NCBI GenBank assembly: GCA_030248215.1
Contig: JASANG010002826.1
Span: 120,125 to 184,124, forward strand
Origin: Enoplolaimus lenunculus
Taxonomy: Eukaryota; Nematoda; Enoplea; Enoplida; Thoracostomopsidae
Length of the DNA: 64,000 nt
Direction: 5' to 3'
Shown here: positions 49,514 through 59,496 of the stretch, in pieces
Layout: every line of letters begins with the position of its first letter
How positions within the stretch are numbered: the stretch's first letter is position 1
Program-made: the position numbers and the translations under genes
Notes under the pieces: generated by a model
Database searches by the model: none
Told to the model about the DNA's origin: nothing
The model's input: only the letters and a program-made list of their open reading frames with translations

Positions 49514-51516
49514 ATGTCATATAAATAAACATGGTGTGGGAAATATTTCTGTTTTGCTATGAAAGGAGTAACATATACAATAGGCAAACCCCCATTTTTT
49601 ATACTACTAAAAAAACTTTTTGACGTCCGCTATGATCTTGCGGACTTGTATCATCGGGTCTATATCGTAGAGTAATAGGATATCTGTTTCCAGTAAAAAT
49701 CGGTATTCGTTCCTGTTATGAAAATATCGGAAATTTTTTTATTTTTTCCGCTCTAAATTAATTATCAATTACGTAAGTATATCGCAACTTTTCATTACAG
49801 ATATGCTGCAATTGTTCGAAATATATAAAGTAAAAAAATAACAAATTTCATGCAAAATCTTTGAAATTCTAATGCATCAGCGAAAAATTTAGAAAACCAG
49901 GTGAATATTCGGTAACTTTTCGGTTATGCATCCCAGCCGACGTTTGACCACAAATTGTTGGATTTTAAATTTTTTTGCATATTTGGGCTTCTCACCACCT
50001 CCCCTGATCATTCCAAACCGAAATTTGAATTTTTGAAAAATGTTGGACAAATTATATACCATTGGACGCAGTATGCACTATGCAGAGCTGAGCCGAATGG
50101 TGTTAAATTTTCCACAATCAGACTTCTGGCTAATAAATAGTGTTGCGCAGTTATCACTTTTTCTACTGGCCAGTCAGCCGGCGGCAACGCGACGTTTGAT
50201 CGGCTGGTCAATAGGCGTTCGCCGTCAATATACAAATTTTAAACATTATCAAGCATTTTTATAATGATATATATCGTTAATCTTACAAGCTATACCAATC
50301 GTTCTAGGCTCAGTAATTTTCAAGAACCGACATCACTCCAAAATAAACGTTAACTATAAGAAACAATTTCAGTAGTATCCGACTACAACCGGAGGTCTCG
50401 CTGCTGCTTAAATTTTGCATATTTTACGAATTTTATGTTTGATACGTTTCGTTTTAACTTTTGTTACAATTTTTACGAAAAAATTTGCCCAGATTTCGTA
50501 AAAAATAAGTCTAAAACAAAAAGTATAACAACACCTTGCAAAGATTTACTAAAATTAGCAATCTTAACATCATTTCAGCTACCTCATTTCGCCTCACCTC
50601 TGTGGCTTCACCTCCGGATCGAGTAAACTTTGTTGACTTCTGGTCGTACTCCGGCATTTTCAGCTCTGGTTGCAGCCTGGTAGTATCCCATAAGCTTTAA
50701 TAGAAAACAGTTTACGGCGCCGGTGTCCCAGTTCATATTGTCCCCTCTGTATTTTGTCAACCCGCCGATCTGTTTAAAATATCCGCCGGACATTCGAAAA
50801 TGGCCGATTCTCGTTTTGGAATATCCGCTGTCATTTTAAAATGTCCCATGGACCACATTACAGAATATCCCCAAGCTTCTGCTTAAGAGGCGATACAGCT
50901 TGCTATGCTGATTCGAATGATACTGAATTTTTTTTATGATCAGACACCACCTGGCTTCCGAGTTAATGGTCGGAAAAGTGATTTTGCGGTCACGTCAGCC
51001 AATAAGTGGAAATTGCGTCAAATAATTTTTTGCCACAATACGTAAACCGCAATGGTCTGATAATTCAGATTTTAGCGCAATGCTCGGCATCGCAAGCAGC
51101 GTCGAGCGGTTCTAAAAGGGTGGAACTATACAAGTGTATTGACGTAAAAAAATAGATATTTTAAAAAGTGAAGGTTAAATGCGGAATGATCAAGAGAGGC
51201 CATGTAAAGCTTAAGTATCTGGCTATTTTTCGGCAATTGCGGGCTGACGGTAAAAAACCGAAAGACCCATATTATTTCGAGAGTCGCATTAGCAAGGCGG
51301 CGGTGAGGTGCATGCGTTGAGTCCAAGTTCACGGCCATAAAAATGAGTTCATATCCTCGCGTTCAAAACGGTTAAAAGAATTATTCTCGGGTCGGGGTAT
51401 TTTTAAAATGAGGCGCATTTTAAAACTCTGTTTGGCAGCCATTTTGTATTGCCCCACCTGTCATTTTAAAATAAGTGAGGGCGTTATGAAACGTAACACC
51501 TGTATACTTGCAATAT
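49514..51516. other. no firm gene; repeat-like CATTTTAAAAT sequence
   Basis: The part at 50750-50860 and 51400-51475 repeats CATTTTAAAAT and ATATCCGCC/TGTCCC motifs, suggesting a worn element. The rest is unassigned. Confidence 0.4.
50385..50625. repeat. CCGGAGG-bracketed repeat, cousin of 6861-7190
   Basis: CAACCGGAGGTCTCGCTGC at left, and CACCTCTGTGGCTTCACCTC with CGGA at right, around an AT-rich middle that resembles the 6.9-7.1 kb one. Confidence 0.45.
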
Positions 51517-51716
51517 ACTGTAGTAACCTGAACAAGAGAGGGCAACTGATATTTATTTCTAATCTCCAGATGGCGCCTCCTCGATATTCGGTTTCAGACT
51601 GTTACTTATTATTCAATCCGGCTCAATTTATATTGACCCCACACTCCTGATTTATGATTTCTATTTGCCATTAAGTCTTTAGTAAGTATGCTGCTATGAA
51701 TATATAGGAAACATTA

Positions 51717-52471
51717 TGTCGTAGCCCAAGTGATATTTAGCCCAATTCCGAATTGGGCTAGACCAGTACATAATTACGACTTGGGCTAGCCTATGGCGTT
51801 ATTCTTTCTATGCGACAAGTGTACGCCTTTTGATTGGTTACAACCTTAATGTCGTACTGTATTGAGCCGAATAAGGAGGGTAATAAGTAGGGGGTCCTTA
51901 TTTTGAGTCCAAATCAATAGGAGTCCGTATCCCTAATAAGGGTCCGTAAGCGAATAAAGTCCCTAAACCCTAATTAGAGTGCATAAATTTCAATTTTTGA
52001 AAGTACGTTCATAAGTATAGCCTTGTATTATCGCTCAAGCTATTGACACAAGACAAATAAACGTCTAATTCAACGGATACTTGCAGTAAAGGATATATGT
52101 CTGTAACGAAGGGCGGCGGAGCGTGGGCTTAAAGTAAATAACAGTCCGTAACCGAATAATAAGGAGGGTACCCTCTGGAGGGGCCAAATAAATATCAGTC
52201 CCCCCTCTTATTCGGGTCACTACTACTCAAATAAGATTGGTTAATGCTAATACTTTATTCTGATTTGCAAAGTAATCGCCACCTATTGGCTACCTAGCAG
52301 TTTGTTTTACTGAGCAAAGGGAAATCAAGCAGGATTACGACTGTCAAGCAACCAATTAGGAAACGCACAGATTTATCTGTCATGATTCTGCCTTGGGCTA
52401 GCCCAAGTCGTACACCCGCTTTAAACTTGTCCAATTCGTAATTGGGCTGAATTACAACTTGGGCTACGACA
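51717..52471. mobile_element. TGTCGTAGCCC-ended element, middle layer of a nest
   Basis: Inverted ends of about 75 bases: TGTCGTAGCCCAAGTGATAT at left and CAACTTGGGCTACGACA at right. A possible ATTA duplication flanks them (51713-51716, 52472-52475). It contains a CTGTAGTGACCCG MITE at 51857-52223. Superfamily unknown. Confidence 0.75.
51857..52223. mobile_element. TA-flanked MITE (copy 6), innermost of a three-layer nest
   Basis: Begins CTGTATTGAGCCGAATAAGG after TA and ends CGGGTCACTAC. It sits inside the TGTCGTAGCCC element 51717-52471. Confidence 0.8.
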
Positions 52472-52602
52472 ATTATACTTTGAGTAATAAATCAAACTCT
52501 TCCGTTTACGTAAGTACTATTTGGAAATGGCCTCTTATAGCTTCAAACTCAAATTAGGTACCTGGACTCATATTTCTTCCCCCTCATGTAGGGAAACTAC
52601 AG

Positions 52603-53675
52603 TAAGTACCATCATTTTGTCATCTTATTTTATAGCTAACAATCAAAACAGTCTTCAGATTGTTTTCGTTGAGACCAAGTCCCGGTACTAAGCGCACATT
52701 TTAACTTTATGCCTTATCGTGAATAACGAAATTTTAAAATTATTAATTAAAATTGGACCGAAAACGAATAACTTTTGGCCTCGCGTGGTGTTCCGGTTTC
52801 GCGACAGCCGGGCTATGGTAGGGAGGTGGGAGTCAGAGACCAAACTCAAACAATCCTGTTGCACTAAGGCTCACTAACTAACAAATACCGTGTTTTATAT
52901 ACATGCGAAAATATTATGTATTCAAAAAATGCATATTGATGTATAGATGATTCAAACATGGTTAAATCGGAGCCTGATTGAGTAAAATGCAATCAGAAAC
53001 GAATCCGCAAATTTTAGAAATTTAAGTTAAGTTATGTAAAAAAATTTAAAAAATTTATGAATGTTATTAACAAAAATATAATCACACGACAAAAATGGCA
53101 AGTGATACAATAGCAAAGGTATACACAGACGCCTGTATTAAAAAAGAGATTTGATCTCCAATGAGAGTTCCAGGATTGATTCGCCGTTGTCAAATGCTGT
53201 TTGCCAAGTTTATCGCGTCTTACTGACACTGATAAAATATTTTCAATGGGTATAGAGTTTTTAAACTGTTACGCAGCTCCGTATAGCCGGTTCAGCATGC
53301 TATGGAGGACTGAAAAAAAATTCAACACGGATGTGCAGGATTTTCAGTCGATTTACAGGTTTACACATTTCTAGAGGTGTTGAAAATTTTGGTCAGCTGA
53401 AACCGCTGAACATCTCTGGCTACGTGCGCACTGTTAACGTCTCAACAGTGATGTGTCTAGACTGCGAAGCCCCTCAGATGATTTAGAGGTCGAACCTTCA
53501 TTAGGGGAGCCGAATTTTTTGCAAAAAGGGCTGAGCTCCCCGACCACCTCCGGCTACGAGCCCACTGTTAACGTCTTCACATTGTCATGCCTAGGATGTG
53601 CGGCTTCTTATTTGTAGAGTGTGATTGGCGCTAAGCGCGGCTTTGTGTTTCAAAATGTTTCTAGTTGCTACTTTT
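52603..53675. other. downstream of the EGF/PPxY gene; no gene seen
   Basis: Probably includes the 3' untranslated region. Two similar stretches (CTACGTGCGCACTGTTAACG near 53421 and CTACGAGCCCACTGTTAACG near 53554) are direct repeats of about 130 bases spacing. Confidence 0.5.
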
Positions 53676-55214
53676 TTAGCTGTTACGTCTCAAATCTTCC
53701 ATTGACGAGTACGGCGGCGGTGGTTCACTGTATGGCGGAGGAGGTCCAAACAAACGACTAACTGAATCGTGTGAAAGATGACCACTCATTTGAGGTGTTT
53801 CCTGTGTTGTATCAGTTGCACTTGTTGCGACAGTCGCGCGCTGAGATCTATCAGTGGAATCGGGATGTTGTTGCCGTTGTTGCACTTGTCGTTGATTAAT
53901 TGAAGCTTCAACGTCAGTGCTGCTTATGCCATCATACCTTTGTCGCGTCATTATTGGGTTGTTATTAGATGTTTCTGGATTACGTAGTGTTCCACTGGAA
54001 ACTACCAGATTATCACCTCTGTTTGGATAGCCGATTTGAGCTTCAGGACAGCTAGCTAGTTGGGTAGTTTGACGATTGTCTGAGTTTCCTAGATATCGAC
54101 CGGGTCTGCTAGATCGAGCACCAGTTCGAGCTTGATATTCGGGTGTATTGTATCGATTCCGATAATGCCATCGTGGTGGACTGCTGTCAGTAGAATTACG
54201 TCCGGCAGGTGTGGTTGCCGATGTTTCCACTGATCCGGATCCGGTTTTAGTTCCGCGCCTTCGCTGTTCAGCTTCAATCGCTCGATTATAAGCATTTTGA
54301 CAGTGTTCGCGGTACGCAACAGACGTTGGAGTCATGGCAAGCTCCAATCGGGGTGATTTTTCCCGTCTGCGACACCGAAATTGACATAGATTGTGGCAAA
54401 GCTTGGTCACTGGGTTGCGACGGCTATTAATTTGACGTTGTTCGCTGTCAACAATTTGATTTGCAAAATCGGCCTCCGGAGTAACCGGAAACTCTTGATT
54501 GGGAAGATCAGCTGTTTGCGTGTCCGGAAAATTGCCAGTCCTTGCTCTACTACGCGGCCTATACCGTCGCTCGAAGTCGTTTGTGTCGTATTGCGTCGAC
54601 GCAAAGCACCCAAAACAATCGCAGTAGCACATTTTGCACGCGAATGCAAATATTGCAGCTGCAAGACCGAATGCGAGAGGAACTAGCGCAAGATAGAGAA
54701 ATATTTGAAAACTATGACCTGCAGGGGCGCTGTTAGCACTGGCAAGTGATTCACAATGACGTCCTATGCTGCTTGTTGGACATCGGCACGCTAAACTACC
54801 ATTACGTGCGAAAAACTCCGCTATTACACAAGAATTTGAGAATGTTACAGCAAAATAACTGCAATGTGAGCTATAAGCTGCTAAATTGGTAATTTTACTA
54901 CTATTAGCATCGGCTAATAAGGATTTTTGCAGCAATTTAGGTAAAAATAAAATATTTGCTAATTTCGTCGCTGATTTAGGTTGACTGGTTGCAATAGTTT
55001 TTTGTTTGTTGATTTTAAAATTGTTCGCTTTAACTGTAGAGTTTAGTTCGAATATTAATGGTTGTGACTTGAGGTTTTTTGAAATTTCAATAGCCGTAGC
55101 GATTTCTGCATCAGTTGCAGGGCTTGTTTGAGTAGTGCCTGACGGCCAGACTGGAAGGTCTATATAAGGTATTCCGTGATGGCAACATAAAGTAAACAAC
55201 GTAGTAATGTTCAT
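53676..55214 (-). CDS. single-pass membrane protein with EGF-like segment and tandem PPPPY motifs
   Basis: A continuous 512-codon frame from the ATG at 55214. It has N-glycosylation sequons near the N terminus and at about 58. A degenerate EGF-like segment has cysteines at about 118, 129, 143, 145 and 154 (CRCPTSSIGRHCE). One transmembrane helix lies at about 169-192, followed at once by a cysteine-rich stretch (CKMCYCDCFGC, likely palmitoylated). A basic, Ser/Thr/Gln-rich cytoplasmic tail of about 300 residues ends in PPPPYSEPPPPYSS, two PPxY motifs of the kind bound by WW domains of NEDD4-family ubiquitin ligases. The architecture recalls Shisa, WBP1 and VOPP1 adaptors, but homology is not claimed. 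The frame stays open upstream to 55304 with two more cysteines (EGCANGCFNNT), and the ATG does not open a convincing signal peptide. The annotated start may therefore be internal to a longer exon. A TA-flanked MITE begins 140 bases upstream. Confidence 0.8.
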   Translation of the reverse strand: MNITTLFTLCCHHGIPYIDLPVWPSGTTQTSPATDAEIATAIEISKNLKSQPLIFELNSTVKANNFKINKQKTIATSQPKSATKLANILFLPKLLQKSLLADANSSKITNLAAYSSHCSYFAVTFSNSCVIAEFFARNGSLACRCPTSSIGRHCESLASANSAPAGHSFQIFLYLALVPLAFGLAAAIFAFACKMCYCDCFGCFASTQYDTNDFERRYRPRSRARTGNFPDTQTADLPNQEFPVTPEADFANQIVDSEQRQINSRRNPVTKLCHNLCQFRCRRREKSPRLELAMTPTSVAYREHCQNAYNRAIEAEQRRRGTKTGSGSVETSATTPAGRNSTDSSPPRWHYRNRYNTPEYQARTGARSSRPGRYLGNSDNRQTTQLASCPEAQIGYPNRGDNLVVSSGTLRNPETSNNNPIMTRQRYDGISSTDVEASINQRQVQQRQQHPDSTDRSQRATVATSATDTTQETPQMSGHLSHDSVSRLFGPPPPYSEPPPPYSSMEDLRRNS

Positions 55215-55355
55215 TGTACCATTTGGTGTTCGTTTAGTATTGTTAAAACATCCATTGGCACAGCCTTCGATAGCAAAAATACTGCTGTTATATGAAGTTC
55301 TTAATTATATACGCTAAAGAAACTGAAAGTAAAACTGAAAACTTGAAAAAATACT

Positions 55356-55803
55356 GTAGTGACTCGAATAAGAGGGGCCCCCATTTTAAGTCCTAATCAA
55401 TAGGAGTCCGTATCCCTAATAGGAGTCCGTATCCCTAATAGGAGTCCGTAAACGGATATAGTGCCAAACCCTAATTGGAATCCATAAATGTCAATTATCT
55501 CTAATTGTAGTGCATAAATAATTCCAGGCTCAAATAAAGTTCCGTTCGCAATTCTACAGCGTACTTAAGTTTTGAAAGTACTTACATTCCTAAGTATAGG
55601 TACGTCGCATTATCGCTCAAGCCTTTGATACAAGACAAAGGTTTAATTCAACGGATAATTGCAGTACCAGATATAAAACCAGTAACGAACGGTGGCGGCG
55701 CGTGGGTTAAAAATAAATAACAGTCAGTAACCGAATAACAGGGGTACCCTCTGGAGATTCCAAGTAATTATCAGTCCCCGACTCTCATTCGGCTCACTAC
55801 AGT
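55356..55803. mobile_element. TA-flanked MITE, CTGTAGTGACCCG family (copy 8)
   Basis: Begins CTGTAGTGACTCGAATAAGA and ends CGGCTCACTACAG, with TA on both sides. It lies just upstream of the EGF/PPxY exon, so it may be in that gene's intron or promoter region. Bounds are good to a few bases. Confidence 0.82.
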
Positions 55804-57548
55804 ATCGTATCCACTTTGGGATTAAGGAATAATTTAGTATGTTATAAATGTAACACAAGAAACCCTTTCGAAACTTATAGAACGTAACCACCCCATTATC
55901 TTGGTTGCAGCGAAATGCGCACGCGATACTTCAAGAAGTACTTTAAGAGTTTTTGTACTTGTCAAAATTTTTGGCGAGTGAATAATTAACTGCTACATGA
56001 TACTACAATTAAGGTGCAACCGCAATTTCGGTTCCTGTAGAGAATTCCGGTATTTTTCATTATATCCAGTTCTTGCCCTTTTTGCCGGATTTTTCGGTAT
56101 TGCCGGCATTGATATTTTTTAGTTTCAAAACTTAACATTATATATTAACTAAAAATAATCTCGTCAAAAGGATTTTTGAAATTTTAGAATTTCACAGAAC
56201 TTCCTTCATATAGCGATTAAAACACAGCGATTTGTTTTGCAAAATTAATTATACGGTAGATGTTATTTTTCACTATATAGTTCTGATTCCGGTAGAAAAC
56301 CCGGTGTTATTTTGACTTTCCAGTTCCGGTATTTATTAAATTGTGGTTGCATCCTGGAATTCTGTATATATATTGATGTGAAATCATGGTTGATCCGTTG
56401 TTAAACGCAACAACGAAACACTTGATTGCGAAAATTGCTATACTTCTTCTAACAGGCCTGTCTTTCGAGCTAAATAGTTCAAGATGTTAAAACGGATGGC
56501 TGATGCAATAACGATCAATTAGTACTCAAGCACAGAAATTAAATGAGGTATACCTTTAATTAAAGTTGCGGAAAAAATCTTCCCTGAAAGAACAATAAGT
56601 TAACGCTTTTATGAACAGCAATTGAAAGTATTTATTGCAAACATAACACTTATCATGTAACGAGTTTAACTTCAGTATACAGCCGTGGTCGAACTTTTAC
56701 AAAAGTCCTATACGGTTGCCACCGTATTCTTAAATGTGTGTAGCATCTATTTCTGCTTGGCAGCAAGTATTGTAACTTCAGAAATAGTGAAGTATAAAGT
56801 AAGAAGTTCAGCATACTTTTGGCAATTTTATCAGCCTACCACGGTGTAAATTTTCGCATCAGATCACAATTCGCAACTGAGAATCAGGCTCGTAGCGTAA
56901 TCGTTTAATTTCCATTCGTTACGATTTAACAGAAGGTTAAAGCTAAATCTTTTGCATTTTGTTTTTTGCTAAAATATTCTATGCTGTCGGAAAATGTACA
57001 ATATTCAAACAATACCTCTTTTTGTGAATTTAAAAAATTTTCATTTTTAGTAACTGCAAACAACAATTCAGGTTTGATTTCAAACAACAATGCTTTGAAG
57101 TTCAATATGTTCCAAGTAAAGTTTCGTTCCGCAATTGCACACAAATAAATATATCGTAGATTCACCAGACTACTAAATTTTAAACGGTAACTTCATTATC
57201 AAATAAAATCTTCAATTCACAAAATCTGTCTACGTGTCAAATATGTTGATGTAAATATCAATAAAGAAATTGTGCATTCCAGCCAAGATTGCAAAATATA
57301 TTTGGCAAATTGTTAAAATTTTCGCCGAAATAGTTCACAACTCTTACACTTACCTTATTATTACATGACTTTTGTAAACAAGCCCCGTGGGCCCCGTCGA
57401 CGATTCAACCTTGCGCTCCTTCCGCGTAGCCTGGCATTGTAGGGCCATCAATCGTTCAAAATTCATAAATTTCCAACGAGGGAAGATATACAATATATTG
57501 TGAAAAAAGTTCACGAACGAAACGTGCTAGAAGCCAAACGCAATTTTT
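55804..57548. other. possible upstream part of the EGF/PPxY gene; no proven exon
   Basis: Holds the GGTGCAACCG MITE. A minus-strand frame at 56926-57165 (LLFEIKPELLFAVTKNENFL) looks mildly coding and has an internal TTGTTTGCAG acceptor-like site, but I could not match phases to 55304. Confidence 0.3.
56010..56357. mobile_element. MITE with GGTGCAACCGCAATTT ends
   Basis: The left end AAGGTGCAACCGCAATTTCG and right end AAATTGTGGTTGCATCCTGG are inverted, with repeated CCGGTATT(T) motifs inside. Related ends occur near 6861 (GGGTGCAATCGGAGGTG). No clear target duplication. Confidence 0.55.
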
Positions 57549-58259
57549 TTACACTAAATCTGAGTATACAAAATTCTGGCTTTGATCTCTGTTCAAGGCG
57601 CCATGGCGCATGGCCAGGTTGACATCATGGACCCACCAGTGTGCATCGACAAAAGATATTTGTTGCGCAGCACCCATATTGTCCATTTTATAAACGTCGC
57701 CTGTTTTCATCAGTTCTCGAGTGCCTTTCCCCCAAAAGCAGCAATTGTTTACCCGTTGGTCAGTCGTCACACAGGATTCCGAGTTTGATTTTCATTGTTT
57801 CTGGCAAACTTTTCGTACCGGTTGTTGTTAATACCAAAGACTTTATTTGTGAACGGTAAATTTGAGGCGAAATAAACAATAAAATATTATCGAAAGAACA
57901 TTCTCAAATTGGTTAAACTCGGCACAATTAACGAAGAACACTGCAACACTATGTATTGTAGTACGTATTCTGTAATATGTGTGTATGAGTTATAATAGTT
58001 GTAGTTTACACAGGCAAAATGTTTACCGACATGATACAAATAAATTAACTTTTTCACCCGTTTTTGCAAAGTTTATGCCAAAGTCTAATCCTAAACCTGA
58101 CCCGAAAAAACTAAACGTAATTTTTAAGACAAAACCTGAGCCTAAATGAAAGTGATACTTTCATGTTATTGGTACGCAAATATGCGCTACGAGACAACAT
58201 GTAACTGTTCGGTTATATATAGTTGTAAAAGATTGCACATGTGCAAAATCCGGCTCGTA

Positions 58260-58477
58260 AACTGCAAAAAATGGTGAGTCAAATTGACTGCACCCGAAAT
58301 TGGCTTTTCCGTAAAACACAAGCTGAGTCAAATTCGACTCCGATAGAGTCCGATTCGACTCACTGAGCGACTCATTGAGTCGAACTTGACTCTGGCGGAG
58401 TCGAATTTTGACTCAATTTGTGCAGTCCGGAAAAGCCTATTTTGGATAGTCAATTTGACTCACCAATTTTTGCAGTG
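58260..58477. mobile_element. TA-flanked palindromic MITE with four AP-1 motifs
   Basis: TA is on each side (58258-58259 and 58478-58479). The ends are AACTGCAAAAAATGGTGAGT and ACTCACCAATTTTTGCAGTG. Nearly the whole element folds back on itself. Perfect AP-1 heptamers occur at 58275 and 58324 (TGAGTCA) and at 58409 and 58456 (TGACTCA). Confidence 0.85.
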
Positions 58478-58970
58478 TAGCTAAGGTTTCTGGATGTATA
58501 CGCAGCCAAGCATTGATTTAAAAACATTTTGTGACTATTGCAAAATGATCTACTAAGATGAAAATCTGAACTCGGGTACTGTAAACGTTTCGGAAGGCAC
58601 CTACAAATGAATTTTCAACAACAAAACTACGCTTTATTAAGTAATGTTTGTGAGTTTGTGATTAAATACATATGACTACAAACTCTATGTTGCGAATCCA
58701 GAAGTCAAATTTAAAATAGCACTGATACAATTTTGGCGAGTATAGAATTTAGTACATCCCAACGAACGAAAAATTCAAATTCGACGCCCGACAACTTGGC
58801 ATCAATTCTAAGTGCGTAAAAGAACTGACAGATTTCAAATAAAATAGGAAAACATTAAAAATAAATGTGCGATGAGCGGTTAATGCAATGGCTGGCTAGC
58901 GAAAGAACTACGTAAGCGCAAGGTGAATAGTTTTTTTATTTAAACCTACGTTTGTTCTATCGAAATGATT

Positions 58971-59496
58971 CTAACGAGTTATAAACAGTGAACTCAAAAT
59001 CTTCCCTCTACAACGTGTATCATATGGACCCGCCATAGTAGCCAGCTGATTGCTGTCCCATTCCATACTTCGAAACTTTATTTTAGATTTGGAATGACCA
59101 AGTTTGTATAATTTTTGATAGACACTACATAGAACTGTGGTTATGTTCACTGAAAAAATATGGTTAGCTTTATGTTTCACAATTATGTAAAATTTAACTA
59201 CAACCGTTAAAAAACACTAAATTTAGAACCCAGGTTTCATACGGATATGGCACTGATTAACGCAAAAATATATATTATATATATATTATATATAAATATA
59301 TATGTATATATATTTATATATATATATTTAATCTTTTTATACTGATACTGCGTATCAAAATTAAAATCCCAAATGTCAAAGTGAATTTTAACACGGCCGC
59401 GCTAAAAGTTGGCATATTATTTCGGTCAAATCGAGCTATGCAGCTAAGAACCGTTGCACTTTTCCTATCGGCTTTGTAAAGCAAACCGCCGCGCAT
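58971..59496 (-). CDS. candidate 110-residue single-pass protein, 2 exons
   Basis: The exons would be 59343-59496 (ATG at 59496, starting MRGGLLYKADRKSA) and 58971-59149 (ending TAG). The donor is GTATAA and the acceptor ATTTTTTCAG. Both sides are phase 1, so splicing keeps the frame and gives 110 residues. One hydrophobic stretch is visible at about 31-49 (FSAAVLKFTLTFGILILI), followed by a basic region and a C-terminal part containing MEWDSNQLATMAGPYDTRCR. I do not recognise a family. A TATATA microsatellite lies inside the 193-base intron. A TATA-like stretch (TAAATATATGC) lies about 25 bases before the start. The good acceptor and matching phase argue for a gene. The short length and lack of homology argue for caution. 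Confidence 0.4.
59268..59331. repeat. TATATA microsatellite
   Basis: About 60 bases of TA repeats with a few AAA/TTT interruptions, inside the intron of the 110-residue candidate gene. Confidence 0.9.

Larger units (their letters stand above)
51518..52602. mobile_element. TA-flanked MITE (copy 7), outermost of the nest, degraded
   Basis: The left end (CTGTAGTAACCTGAACAAGA) is at 51518. A matching but worn right end (GGGAAACTACAG beside TA) is at 52602. The part between holds the TGTCGTAGCCC element and copy 6. The pairing of these two ends is inferred from orientation and order. Confidence 0.55.

Noticed and set aside
57549-57770. 74-codon minus-strand frame with protein-like composition
   Set aside because: No ATG, no acceptor after the upstream in-frame stop, and no consensus donor. 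The opposite strand is also open.
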